Positions 26,256 through 40,972 of a stretch of 64,000 nucleotides of DNA are shown here, in pieces (positions within the stretch are counted from its first letter, which is position 1; every line of letters begins with the position of its first letter). Where the stretch lies: assembly GCA_026225945.1 (NCBI GenBank), contig JAMJFZ010003581.1, positions 12,667,501-12,731,500 of the forward strand, in the 5' to 3' direction. The notes under the pieces were generated by a model. It had not been told where the DNA came from and made no database searches. It saw only the letters and a program-made list of their open reading frames with translations. The stretch comes from Cricetomys ansorgei (Eukaryota > Chordata > Mammalia > Rodentia > Nesomyidae). The position numbers were made by a program, and so were the translations under genes.

Positions 26256-26351
26256 GGTCACGCTCCATGGCTTACGGTACCATTTTAGGACAAAAGGTGC
26301 CCAAGGTCATGCTCCATGGCTTACGGTACCATTGTAGGACAAAAGGTGCCC
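26256..26351 (+). repeat. Tandem duplication, 49-bp unit, two copies
   Basis: GGTCACGCTCCATGGCTTAC (26256) recurs at 26305 as GGTCATGCTCCATGGCTTAC. Both continue through 'ggtaccatt.taggacaaaa' and 'ggtgccc'. Only about two mismatches separate the copies, so the duplication is recent. Confidence 0.95.
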
Positions 26352-29300
26352 TGTGGTTAAAGGAGATTCTAGAAATACTCGTGCTTTGTAATGGGCTGAA
26401 ACTACTGGCACCCCGCTCCCCACCAGTGGCCTTCCTCATTTCCTCTCTTGAAGACCCTCTTTACTGTGCTGATCCGATATTCACAAAATCTATTTTCTCT
26501 AAATTTTACCTAGAGTTCCTAAAAACAAAGAAACTGAGCTCAATGAATCGTGACTGTATTTGTATCAGTTAAACCTATTAAGCTGGTTGCAAAAATAACC
26601 CTATTTATGGCTTTCAATTAATCAACTTTAGAGGCTGAAAAGTGAGACTATTTTAAAAATCATTTGAAAATAGTAACAAGATAGCCAAATGTCTTTTGTT
26701 CGGCTTTGGTAGGGACAGTATTTAAGGGGTAGAATATCCCTTTACAGAACTTTTTAGCCAAAAATGGGTGAGTACACACTTTACTTAATAATGCTGAACC
26801 TGAGAGACCAAACCTTAGATTCACCAGAACATGTGCTCATCTCAGAGCACAGAAATATAATCCTATTCAGATCCGCAAATTTAGCTAGTCCTCAAAAATA
26901 TTATGTGGCATGCAGTGATGGACAGCCATGCTCTCCAGAATGGCTGGTACTTAAAGCCATCGATTCTAATACGCTGGGTTAGTATTCAACTAGAAACAGA
27001 CATATAGATAGATGTTTTGGAAAACTGGGACAATATAGATTCCCAGTTCATTCCTACGACATTTTCAGCAGTGGTTACCAACAACACCTTAAAGAGGGGA
27101 CCCTCCTTCCTACTCAAGAATCTAGTACTGGCGCTTTGTCAAACACGTGCTAAACCTGATCTATCAGGAATGAGAAAGAAGTTGCAAGGGCTATGCTCTG
27201 AAATGCTTTCTCCTCTTTGTTCTTCTTGTCAATTCTCCCCTTGCCCTGCCTCCTTCAGGCAAACTGACCCTGAGAATTCTGAGCAGCCAGTGGCCAGGGT
27301 CTGTCCCCACCCGGCTGGAAAGTAGGACTAGGTACAGCTTGCAAAGGAGCAGCTCCCACCGAGGAAACCTTCGCACGTCTAGATGGGCTGGCTCTGAGGA
27401 TACAGCACAGTGTCACTGACTGCTGCTGAGAGATGTAGCACCAGAAATAAGAGAAGCTGTGACTCACACATCTGCAGGGCCTCCTGAGTGCCTTAAACAA
27501 GAGTTCGCACAGGTGGATTCGTGCCACAGCAAAGTCTGTGACGTGAACAGTCTAAAAGAATGAATTAGCACCCAGCTTCTACCAAGCAGCTCTGCTTGAA
27601 CAAAGCCAAAGGTGTCTTCCCTAACATGCGAAGAGGCAGTGTCACAGGTTCCCTGGCTTATTTCTAGGTGCTGCCACTACAAATTCTTTTATATACTACA
27701 TTTTTAGCTCTGTATTTCTAGCCCCACTGATATGTGACAATTCAACTGATTTTAAGAGAGCTCACCAGGGAACAGTGAAGACCTATTCTTCCTTTCCTCT
27801 GGTCCCTCTCTCCTCCATCCTATACAGCCTTGCACATCACAGACTAAAGTGTCTGCAATGGATAGAAGACTTTGAATTATCTGGTCTATTCTGCACATCA
27901 TGCTGTTTTTCAAGTAAGAAATCCTCTGTCTTGTGTGTTTATAAAATAGAAAAAAATAAACTGTACTTATTAATCCAACCCAAACCGAGTCCTTTCCCTT
28001 GCAGAGATTAAAAAAAAGGATTGTACTGAAAGTGTGCCCAGTCAGATGTAATCTCACCAGCTCCCCACTGTACCTAGGAGAAACATCCTAATCTGTGAAG
28101 CGAGTAAGAGGAGTCATCTGTAAGTGCAAACGGAAACGGGGAAAAGGCCCTTGACTCTCTGCCCATGCAGCTGGATCTGCAGGCTGCACTCTACAAACAC
28201 AAAAATCAATGTAGAAATTGCATGTACAAGGCAAGGCCTACGGTGCTGCTAATGTCCCCTTGCTGGACACACACCTGAAGTCTCAAAGCTCTCGAGGGGT
28301 TTGCTGTGGAATAAAATTAGATTCCAACATCTGCCACTATTAAGGAAAAAAACTCCACTTCCATCTCCCATATGAAAACACCAAAGCCAACGAACAGTAA
28401 CTGAGCCTTGACACGGTAATGGTTATTACCCAAATCACCCAAATCAACTATTTTTTTTTTTTAAACAGTAAAATTAGCAAATCCTGCTCCCATAATAATT
28501 TGAATGTTATCAGACTAAATGTTTGATACAATTCCAATTTGACTCACCTGGAAAAACTGCTGCTTATTTGAACGTCCCAGATATAAAGTGTATTCATTTG
28601 TAGCTATTTGCATTATGTTCCAAGCACAGCACCTTTCTCAAGTCTGCATTAGCCTTCTTTCCTCACCAAGCACAAAAGTAGCCTACCGCCAGCTTTCGCG
28701 CGTGTGTTTCATGTAGACGTTTCTTTCGGAGCTAAAACAATCTCATTTCTATTATTCATCAAAGCCATGAGGTGATATAATACAGGCTAAAAGGCGGGAT
28801 CGACACGGGTAGGCGCCTTGCGTGGAAATGCTTCATGTGTTAGTCACTGCAGAGCACGCTTTACCTTTTCAAATGGAAGGTATTCCAAACACATAAACAC
28901 AGGATAAGTAAATCACTTCTCTGTATGCAGAGGGCGCACTATGAAATGCTGCCCATCTGTGAACTGTACTCTATAACGTTAAGGCTCATGTGCACACAAC
29001 TGTCTTTTATACACGCCCTGCCTGGGGGAATGCTACTTCCTTCTGATGAGCCTGGCTCACCTGTCTGAGGGGTCAACAGTTATCTTAGAAGTTACCATAT
29101 AGAGGTCAGTTTGAAGACTTTCCGTCAGCTTTTCAGTTTCCTTTACAAGGCAAGAAAGCAGACGAATAAAACCTAGATAAATTCAGCGGCTGCCTCTGTT
29201 GCTCAGACTTCCTCTATTAGGGTACAGTCTCTGCACTCTCTCACCCCCAGGTAATCCTTATCTTTGCACGTGCTTTCACAAAGAGGGCAGTATAATATCT

Positions 29301-31469
29301 GAACTGAACAGCCAAGAGAGAACTACAAAAACACTGTAGGAGACAGGCTGCACGAGCGAGTGGGAATGACTGTTCAAGGAGACGAGAGTCACACGTCTGC
29401 TTGGCCTGCAGCCTCGAACCAGCTCCTTGGAGTTTTTTTTTCAACCACTACTAGGAAGAATAAAAGTTTGGGGTGTTCTGGGATACAGAGGGATGGGAAA
29501 CACTTAGAGGCTGCCCATAAACATTATCGAAACGTGGACTTGTGGCTAGGCAGAGGATGGGGTAAATGTGACAAAGCCGTTTAAAAACTCCACAGAATGT
29601 TAAACAGACCTGAGTTAGCCAACTGCTGCTTCCTCCGTGGATCTTAAATCAGTAACTCAGCCCAAAGGTGGAGGGAGGCTCTCTGCTAGCACTCAAGAAA
29701 GAGCAAAGCCACAGGTGGGTAGACACTTGATCAGAAAGGAACCAGGAAGGTGGAGAAGTAGATGGGAGAAGTGGATGGAGTTAAATGACAGGTGACAGGC
29801 AACTAAATGATACATACTGGAAAAGCTTCAATACTGATTTTTGTTCGTTTTGTTCCCTAGCTGTCCTGATTACAGTAACGTGTATTTAGTTCTTCCATTT
29901 TGGAGATTTGGAGAAAGTGCCTGGCTCTTGTAGGAAGGCAGTCTATTATGTAATTGGACAGGCCGGGGGCGGGGATGGGGTGTAGGATCGGAAAGAAAGG
30001 CAAAATAATATATATTTAAATAAGAGATCCTCATCATAATTAGACTAAGTAGTCAAAACAAGAACGTGGCAGGCGGGTGGGTAGAGCAAGAACAGGACAT
30101 TTCTCCTTAACGCGGAGTCTTGGCATGTAAATGAAGACATCTGAAGAAGCACACAGGTTTGAAGCGGTTCTAACATTCTATCATAATTAGAAACATTTCA
30201 AGAGCCCTGTAATTTCCAATCAAAATTACAGTAATTTCCGATATGCAAGCCATGATTCATGACAGAATTTTACATTCCATGAGAGATTCCGGTGGCCTGA
30301 TGTATGACACGCTGAGTGCAGCACTAACATAAACAATTCAGTTTAATGTTTAAACAGTACTTGATGTTTAGAATCTCACAATAAAAGAAACATATTATTG
30401 TAGAAATTATCACTTTGACAGTGATTGAAGGGTAGGCAGGCATGTGGCCTATAAAGCTATAATTTTTTACAGTCCACAGCTTGAGCTTAATCATTTTTAT
30501 ATAACATTTCCAAGATATCCCTTAAGTATTCATCCGGCCTACAACTTAAACAGAAACAACATGTTTCTGAAGTAAAACCCCCATTAAGTACCACGATTAA
30601 TGAAGACAGGAAAATTTTAGGAAAAGCCAAAAAGGACTGTGCTGTAAAAATTCGTCCTGCTGTAAGTATTCCCGGAATTGTGTATTTTATCACAAAATGA
30701 CAACAGTTAGGGGGTTATATAGAAGAGCATTTAACGATTATGACAATAGAATTGTGTGACATCTCAAGTTATTCAAATCTCACCAGAGCCCCTGTGTGCC
30801 TCTAAACCCCACCTCAGTGTGACCAAGTCCTTTTGTGAAAAGGAAGGGAGTCTTGTATTCTAAGCCTTTAAAAAGTATTCATGGCTCTGGTGAAGGGCTA
30901 GTAGACAACTATAAGTCTGTTCTTCTAGATGACTGTAGTGAGCAAGTATCATCATATGAGAGTCATGCTGGTGACTGTGTGATCTAGCCATTGTTTTTAA
31001 ACTTGCTTTGAAGAGGTCTGTGATCCTGCCAGTTTAATTCTATGCAGTCATCAGCGTTGGACAAGTTTTCTGAGTGGAGTTCAATTTGCCTCGTGTACAA
31101 CTACAGAAAAAGTAAAATCACTAATATGCAATGGTGTATGGTTTGTTTTAGTAACTATCACATAACCGTAGGTACCCTGGTTGCAAAAGAGGTTGTACAA
31201 TGCTTTTAGAATAAAACTGAAGGTCACCTGAGGAATGCTGGGAGCAATGGCAATTTATGCATCCCGCTGTGGCACACCAACCCGGTAAACTGCACACAGT
31301 AGTCCACTTCTAAAACAAGTACTAACCGGAGAAACCCTTGGCCTAGGAGTGGCTGTTGAGGGTCCACGCAGCCGAGTTCTCTACACAGCACTGGAGGCTG
31401 CAACCTGTCAGTGATGCCAGTTCGCACTGAGCACAGACATGTCAGCCACTGGCCGTGCTACAGGCGTCA

Positions 31470-31661
<192 letters not shown>

Positions 31662-34649
31662 CTACAAAACATTTTGAACGTGGCTGTCATTTTTCATTGG
31701 CCAAATTGATTCAAAGGTTCTCAGGCTCAGCGTCCAAGCTGGGCACCGTTACTCCTTTTACGATCAAGGTGATCGGCAGTGCGGCCATCCAACACTGGTT
31801 ACTGCCCTGAGATCAGATTGCTTAAGTTAAGGAGGTCACACTGTCACAGGTGATTGCACCTGTAATGTGACAACAACTGCCAGCTGACAGCCAGGAAAAA
31901 TAATGCCATAAAGTAAGTTTTCGGGAAAGGAGAGGGGCTTCAAGGACTTGAGAACACTAAACTAATTGTCTCCCAGTTACATCCCGTTTCAGCCCTAACA
32001 AAGGAAATTCACAATTACAATCATAATGCACAGTGCTGTGTCTTCGCTGGGTGCCCAGTGCCTAATAGGCAGTTACCTCACCACTGCTAGCTGCTATACA
32101 CTATGGCCTTTTTAATTTCAGACTTTTTTTTTTTTTATGCCTTTCCCTCTTATGTTTCATTTTAAAATCTTCCATAATAAAGCCATTTACGGAACTGCAT
32201 ATTTAAATCTTCTACCCATCCATGAAACAGGTAGAAAGCCTTGCTCAATTATCATGAAGGCTGGTTGCATTTCACGTGTGATGTCCAAGCTGTTCTGTCT
32301 GATTATTTTACCTTTTCCTGGCATCCTGGTATATTCAGTGACTCCCTTTTGACTTATAGGAGTAGACAATAAGAAAATGTTTCTTAAAATGTATTCGAAC
32401 ATTTTTGTGAGTTACACAAAATATACCATCAGTGACTCCCCAAATATATATATATATATTCAAAATGTATAATCACTCAAAAATTTGTACCAAGCCTTTG
32501 ATAATAGATAGAAAAACATCCCCTACCAGAAAAAGATGGGGGTTTGAAAACCAAATCTCAACCTTAAAATTTGATACTATTATTATTTTTAATTCCAATT
32601 TTAATCTTTATCATGCAGTTATATGAAGCAGCACTGGAAATCTTCTCATGAACTATATAGCTGAATTTCTCGAAACTGATGAAAATCTAACTGAAACCTT
32701 AGTACAGAGGCAGGATCCTGCTTCTCATAGCAAAATGAAGCAATAAGGAGTTTGCTTCTTCGGGTCCTTTATAGAGACCACGGTCTCTTTAGAAACTTAC
32801 CCATCTTGCAAATAAACTTTGAACAATAGAAAAACAAAATGCATGTTAGGATAAATGCACACACAGTAAATGTCAAACTGTGGTGTTCCATGCTAATTTC
32901 ACTCTGTTCCCAAAACACTTTGCTCCTAAGTGAGCAGAGGTTGCTCCAGAAGGGAAATAAGTTCTTGAAAGGAAATATAAGTTCTCTGTGAAATGTACTT
33001 TCTGAATCCTTCTAACTTCTAGACTGGAAGCAAAGTCATTTTCCCCTGACTTATCTCCAGGAGACAGGTACACAGCAAGACTCCCACCCACCCTAGTCCA
33101 GAGCAGAATGAGAACATCACACTTGCAATGGCTGGCTGTTCCACAGGCCTGTAGAGTAAGTGACAAGTATAGTTACCTACTGTCACCTGGGATGGCAAGG
33201 GATCTCCAGAACTCCTTTTCTAGCTCTGGGTCTAGACCAGCAAGGGATACATTAAGACTAGAGGGCACTAGGAACAAACAGGGCTTTGAAGCCATAATCT
33301 GCTAAACAGCACTTTAGGAGCCAGAAGAGTTAACACATTACCATAAATTGCCTACAAAGTTGCTTTGGTGAGATTTGAAACTTTGCTCTGGGGTGGTCTT
33401 GCTCTGAGGCAGAGGGATAGATTTGATCACCCCATGGGGTCCCTTCTAATACCTACTTTTCTCACTGCTTAAATGAAAGAGAAAAGAAAAGCCATTTCAA
33501 TTGCTTTGAAAATTGAATGTTATGGAAATGGAGCCCCCAAAGTCCAGCACGCTGGAAGCAACTGTCCCTGATAGCAACCCTTGGAGCAACAGAAACTGCA
33601 CTGGTTTTAGAAGACTTGAGATTTCACCTGATCTTACAATTTTCATTCTTTTGTAAAAATTAAAATGGACAGTTTAAGTTTCTGTGTTTGTTTCTAAAAT
33701 TTTCTTGAAGTATTCTATAAAGCAATTACAACTTGAACCAAGAAGCAAAAATCCTAAATCACAAAAAACCAACAGGGGGTGTGGGGGGCATTAAAAGAAA
33801 AGAATGTGGAGAAGACTCTTAAAAAGATACAGTTAGTACCTGGCTGCATTACTCAGCTCAAAAGAATTCAGCAAAGCTCTTCTTGCTGGCCCAGATACGC
33901 ATCTTATCACAGATAAGCCATTAGAATTCTGGAACCACATTTTTTCCTAAACACAAGCTATTGCTTAAGGGCAACTGACTTGGGCAGCTTTTCAAACTAT
34001 GAAAGCTGAATTTTTCCCCCAGGTAAAAAATGGAAACAAAAATCTTTTCTACTTCACTCTACTAAGTACTATTTTTGCTTAGTTAAAAAAAAAAACTTCT
34101 TTAATCCTGGTTTAGCTTTTAATATTATATCATCCATTAAAATTCATAAAGTAGTTCATCCCAGGCAAAACAAACTACTCTTCACTCTTCCCCACAAATA
34201 GCACAGGAGGCGAAATGAACGCAGTTGCTATCGGAACAGCTTTTATCAAGGTAGGACACACCGCTCCATTATTACCGTGGCGCCAAGGAATGGGAGCTTC
34301 TATCCAAAGGTGGGACAGGCTGCCGCACAGGGGTCTGCTTTCCATTTCACTAAATCTGTGCGGCAGAGCACACACTCTACATGAAAATTCCAGTTCGCTT
34401 CTTCACCGATTGCTAAATGCATCTGATCACACTTTCAGGCTTATGGGACTAACGTCCCTGTGGTCTGGGTGGGTGAATGTGCTGTCCCTGATGCAGGGGA
34501 AGCTGTCTGTGAGCACACGCCTCTTACACACACAAAATTAAAGTTTTATGTTCTTCTAATAATTGTGAGAATAGAGGCTGATGCTTATCGGCTGGTATAT
34601 GTATGAATGTATATTAACCTCTTGAACTATGTAATGACCCACAGTAGGT

Positions 34650-34742
34650 GCTGCGATTACTCTACTTTAAGACTGGAAAAGTTGTTGTAACAGAAGTGAA
34701 GTGACCTGCCTACTGCTCCAGGCTGAGCTCTGAACTGCAGTT
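34650..34742 (+). mobile_element. Possible MIR fragment
   Basis: 'actttaagactggaaaag' then 'agaagtgaagtgacctgcc' and 'gctgagctctgaactgcag' follow the order of the MIR core (gaggaaactgag, gttaagtaacttgcc, gagctgggattc). It is highly diverged, and the assignment needs a profile search. Confidence 0.4.
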
Positions 34743-37700
34743 TGCTGAAGTCTGTGATTATCTCAAAGACCAGGGAGTTACATGGCGTATGCTCTTCTGT
34801 GGGGTCTCGTTACTTAGAAAAATTCTTAGTGATCAAGACATGCTGGGCCGGCTTTTCAGAGGCCCTTTTCAGAGCTAAACCTAGCTCATTAAGTTCTAAG
34901 TTTTAGAAGCTAATGGTTTTATAATTAACATTAAAAATCTAATCTAAATTTATTTTCCAAGGTATGCCAATTACCTCTTCTTAATAATTCCGTGGGCATA
35001 TTTAGGGGTGATGGAAAATAGTCCTATATAGCACTGCCTTTGGTATCGTGGTTTGAACTTTTTAGACCTGTCTTTCTTTCATAGGAATAATATTAACTTC
35101 CCTAATCTAGACCTGAAAAAGTCATAACCTTTAACAAAAACAACTGTTAATGGGAAGAATTACACAAGCACATAAAAGGTAATGTTTTCCAAGGAATCCA
35201 CAACAAATAACACTCTTCTCAAGTGCTAAGTTCATGCCTGTAACTGAACCTGAAATCAAGATGAACTGTGCTTCATTATAATATGGAGGGATGTGTTGTG
35301 AAAAGGTAGAACAATACAGCCACCAGATTAATTATGTATTCCTTATATGGACGTGGTACGTTTTCTAATACATTTCTATGAAACATCACACCTTACTTAG
35401 AAGCTGAAGAATCCCAGGAAGAGATGCAAAAGAAATAGAACTTAAAAGAACTATATAATTCATTTAAAAAAAAACTCACAACTTGGTAATTATAGGTTGT
35501 CAAACAGTTCTTTATAGAAGTTAAAATTAGAAAATTAACTATAGAAGTCAACATGAATAAAAATATACAAATTAAGACCACAAGGAAACACCCAGAGTAG
35601 AAGGCATTAGTTTAAGTCCATCTGCTCTGCAGGACAAATCATTCATTCCCAGGAAATAATCATTAATCTCTATTTACAAAAATCCCTCTATTAAAATCAT
35701 TTGGTGACTTTGTACAGCACAGTCAGAAAACAGATCTGTCAGACAGACCAAGATATTTTCCTATGGTCAAAGTTTTGAAGGTAGATTTTCTTTACAATAC
35801 CAGAAATACCATTGTGCAAAGTCGTTCCAAACGGATCATTTGTCAAACTTTAATTTAGTGCATCCAGACAATATTCTCAAATATTCCTCCTCTAATCTAA
35901 CTACAAAAATTCCCACTTTTCCCTGACTTCCATCCTTTTCCTAAAATCTGTGTATTAATGATGTCTTGAGGTAAAGGAAAATGCAACAAATTCAATTAGG
36001 ATTTGAAAGCTTTAATTAAAACCTTTCACTTGGATTTTTCATTTTTCTCCTAGCAAAAAGTTGGTATTAGGATTCGATGAATTAATGCATGAGAAGGTGT
36101 GTATTAAACTGTGAACCATTATCTACTACAATGTAATTTTCCTTTTTTAATTACAGCATTGGGACTTATGAAAATATGCTTTTGACAAATTTGGATCAAA
36201 GTGTCCTGCCCCAGGTAGAGGGCAATGATCACTCACGGTTGCCTCTACTGGGTTACCCAAGACAGTTCTGCACTAGGGGCATGGCACCATGGCTGGGTCA
36301 GCCATGAGATTCTGTTGGTTCCTTTAACTGGGCTGTCTCTCAGTAAAAAATCTGTAGGACAGCTTTCTGGAAACTCTATCGAAGGAAGTCCCGTGTTAAA
36401 GGTGACTTAAAATCTAAGTTCCTCGATAGTTTAGCTCCTGGGTCTAGGGTGCCACAGGAACACTGCAAAATCTTCCAGTGTGTGACTTAGATTCTGTAGC
36501 AGCTCCAGAGATTCCAGTCTCTCAGCTTAAACCTATCTTGGGTTTCCCATGAGTCACTAATGGCCTCTGCCTTTCACCTCTGATTTTTTTTTTTTTTTAA
36601 GAAATAATCAGAGTTCAAGTTCAAATCCAAATTTTGTCTCTAAATAGGATTCAAATCTCTTTATAGGAAATCAAATGCACGGTGATTTCACAAAGAGTTT
36701 TCTCTGGCAACATACAAAACCAAAGACAGTTTTGTAGACTGGTTCTGTGGTGTTTTTTCCACTTGCCAGTTCAGTTACCTGTAGAAAGCATATGAAAACC
36801 TCCCTTGGGGGTTCCACTTCAACTTCGACTGCTGATTCAAAACAACTCTAAGTCGCCGAGCTTGAGAGAATGCGCTTCCTAACTCTACTCATTTTGCAGT
36901 GAGATCAAGAATTTCTTAAATTTAAGTGTGTTGTTTAAAGGGTAGAATGTAACCAATTGGCAGCAAGCAGTGTTATAACATTGAATAATGCAAAGGGATT
37001 TGCCAAGTAACAAATAAGACACACAGACCAACATGTGTCAATCACTGGCTATACCGCCAATGAAACCACTCTAAGAGAAAATCTGGAAGCATCTCACAAA
37101 GGGGATACAGAGTTTACTCACGCCCTGTGTTCATCATTGGCTGAGTACCCCAACTACACTGCAAGTCTTAACTCCCTTTGAGAACAAACAAATGCAGTGA
37201 AGGGTGCCTCAACCAGGAAACGTATAACTCAGGCTAAAGTAAATTACACACGTGTTTCCATCCCCACATATAATGACATATAGTGTCTTTATAAATACAC
37301 ACCAAGGAAAGCTATTGAATAGTATCTTAAGACTATATGAAATGAAGTATCACTTAAGAACTAATACAACTTCGACTAAGAAAACCCTCAGTGAATGGTT
37401 TAGCATGACCATCAGAATCCTATTTAGAAAACAAAATCTCCCAAACCCTAGAAAATGAAGGATGTATAAGCACTAAATTAAATAACTGGGGATACTGAAA
37501 AGATGCTTGGTGCTAAAATTCATATTGTTATTAAAGAAGTATCTTAAATACCTCAGAACAAGAAAGAGTCAGGTCAGGCTAATGCTCCAAGAATAGAACC
37601 ACCATCTGAATGGTTACTATAAAAATTCAAGGTGTGGTAAACACTGACATAAAGTCTTATATGTCTTCATATACTCACCTACACAAGTCATATACATGTA

Positions 37701-37868
37701 TACAGAGTTCCCAATTCTGTATTTTAGGAAATATCTCAGTAGTTGTGTAGGCAGGCAGGTTATTTATGAACATGATGACCCTTCTCTCTGGAATAGCATT
37801 ATTTTATTGCAGCCTGCTCCTATAGACATTAAGGCAGACTGATTTTCATTAAAAATGGATTTTAGAAA

Positions 37869-37999
37869 TACCCAGGCATGGTGGCACATGCATTTAACCC
37901 CAGCACTCAGGAGGCAGAGGCAGGCAGATCTCTGAGTTAGGGGCCAGCCTGGTCTACAGAGTTCCAGATAGCCAGGGTTACACAGAACCCCCAAAAAAA
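37869..37999 (+). mobile_element. B1 SINE
   Basis: 'cccaggcatggtggcaca', 'cccagcactcaggaggcagagg', 'cagatctctgag', 'ccagcctggtctacagagtt' and an A-rich end form a slightly shortened B1 antisense to Satb1. It is immediately followed by a purine tract. Confidence 0.93.
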
Positions 38000-38090
38000 G
38001 GAAAGAAAGGAAGAAACAGGGAGAAACAAAGAGAAGAGAGAGAAAGAGAGAGAAAGAAGAGAGAGAAAGAAAAGAAAGAAAGATTAGTTA
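38000..38090 (+). repeat. (GAAA)n / (GAGA)n purine tract on B1 tail
   Basis: A 90-bp, almost pure purine run of GAAA, GGAA and GAGA units grows directly out of the B1 A-tail. On the transcribed sense strand of Satb1 it is a long pyrimidine tract. Confidence 0.92.
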
Positions 38091-38967
38091 CTTTAGAAAA
38101 TTATGCCAACAGTTCAAGACCCTCAGCAAATAGCTGAAGAATGCCTGGTCTTTATGTGTGACAGCTCCATTTCTTAATAATCAATGGGCTTTTCCTGTGT
38201 ATCTATATTCAGAATTATATGGGCTTTGTATTATTGTCATCAACATGTGACTTTGTGTCCCATAGTGAACTTTTTAAAGAACTTTAAAAGTTGACCTTAG
38301 TTTTACGGGTTGTACCTGCCACAAACTAAACATGGAGGAGAATACATTTGCTTGTAGGTTTTAGGTGTAATCTATCAAACTTTCATCTAGCGGCTGTACT
38401 GAAAGTTCATTTCTTGACTTCTCAGAGTAGTCATAAGGATACTTTGAAAACTTGATTTCAAACAATAATGCACAATAAAGTTACCTAGAAGATAGATTCT
38501 TTATTTCCTTCCTAAAAAGTGGAAAACTTTGAAGAAATAGAAAATGTGCCCATTTCTGGGAATATGAACAGAATTCTTTATCAGGCCCATTTAAAGCTGC
38601 CTTCAAGGATTGTATTAAACTTAATTATGAAAGATTACAAACGAGACGATATGTAATTGGTACCAGCTGCAGTCCGTATCGGAAAGCATAAATATAAATG
38701 GAATTACTTATTTTTTATTTACTATTCATATGGCAGTCCTCAAACTAGTGATGTTAACCTGGCCTAATTATTTCTCTTGTGAGGTGTCTAGGTACCTCTG
38801 TAGTAGCAATGGTCGAGGAAGATGTGGCACCTCTTCAACCCTCAGGAACCCAAAAACCTGGAGCAACACAAGGCCATTTAATTAGGAGCAGACTGTTTTC
38901 CATCACAATTAGTGACTGGGGATGAAATTCTCAAGCAAGTCTATGGAACTTTGAAAAAAAAAATCTA

Positions 38968-39399
<432 letters not shown>

Positions 39400-40899
39400 C
39401 TACAACTGAAGTGGTAGAGAAGAGAGCCTCATTGTATCCTTGATTTTATTAAGCATCTGCTTTACGTATAGCAGAAACTGAACCAGCCTAATTGGTCTCC
39501 TTCCTTTGAGTAGCTTAACTTGCCGTGAACTCTTTCACAGAGAGATGGCCGAGGGAAGTTAAGAATAAGTGAAATCCCCATAGCACAACAGCACAAAGGC
39601 ACAGGGAGACCAACAGCTCAACACAAAGCCATTTCTAGAGGAATAAGCTGAGCGTTTGAGGAAGATACCAGAAAACAAACTGCAACACATCACTGAAGAC
39701 CACTAAGACTTTTGCTTATACAGACAATAGTTTGTTATTACTTAATCTTTAAATTAACAAAGTGTCACAGATAGCCATTTGAATTTGCTGTTTAAAGGGA
39801 AACAGACTACCGCAAGCAATTGTAAAACTTTCCATACCATACCAGTAGGTAACAGGTTGAAAATTTTGAGCTTCAAACCTGAGACACATAACCACTCTTC
39901 TACACTGTAGAAATCTTTCCCATATTTTGACATTTCATCAAATTTCTTTAGAATTAAAAATCACTATTCCTAACAGCAGAAACTCACAAACCATCCAACT
40001 TCTCTTAAGCTGTTTATTCTCCCTCCACAATGCAATATTAAAATAGTTTTCTTTTTCCTTTGGAAGAATTTAGTTTTTAATGGATGATTTCCTCCCAATG
40101 TATTCAGGGGATAGTATGAAGTAAAAGTAAGCAAAGGCTACTCTGACCAGGTGATAAAACTATGTAGCTGTGTCTTTAGCCTCCAGGCAGTAATCTGTGG
40201 GACTCCCAAGAGGCCCTGCTTCCTGTACTTGAAACATATTAGCAACTCATGGCATAGTTACACCACGGTTTCTGTATAGCTTGACAATCCACTCCCACCC
40301 AAACTCTGCAAAAATGGTCAGAAATGTACATTTGAGTGAAAAAAGGCAAATAGAAGGCTATCCCAAGATTTTAACATTTGGGGACTGCTATGGTTTCTCA
40401 AAAGTATAAACCCGGTTTTCTTCTGAATTTCTCCAGTTAGTGCACCACACTGCCTGATACAGCACTTGAGTGCAGATAGGATAAAAACACTGTCCCTTTA
40501 AAATAAATCATTTGGTTTATAAGCTGATGTCTAAGGAGGAAAGAAACTCCCAACAGGCTCTGGGGAATCGAGACAATCGTAAATTAATCTCTCAACTGGC
40601 CTATTACAACATCTCACCAGAAATGTTACTTAAGAACTGAAACGCTTGTCCTTTTGGCCATGATACCAGCTAGCAACTGCAACTGTATCTACTGAGAAAA
40701 ATCATCCTATAAACTCAGATTCTAACGGGCAATCAATCATCCAGCTATTTAACTTGTACTAGGCCAACTAATTAGACCATTTCTGATGTGTCTTATGGAA
40801 ATGAATATACAAGTCACACAAACCTCTGTGGCACTGTTTCTAAAAAATGTTACATACTTAAAAACAAACACACAAACAAACAAACAACTGCTTGGACCA

Positions 40900-40972
40900 G
40901 CAAGGCTAAACCAGTAAGATCATGCTTTGATACCAGCCATGATTACACAGTGAGACCTTGTCTCAAAAATAT
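40900..40972 (+). mobile_element. B1-derived SINE fragment (right end)
   Basis: 'gataccagccatgattacacagtgagaccttgtctcaaaa' matches the right end of B1-like elements (ccagcctgg...tacatagtgagaccctgtctcaaaa). The left end is too diverged to place. Confidence 0.6.
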
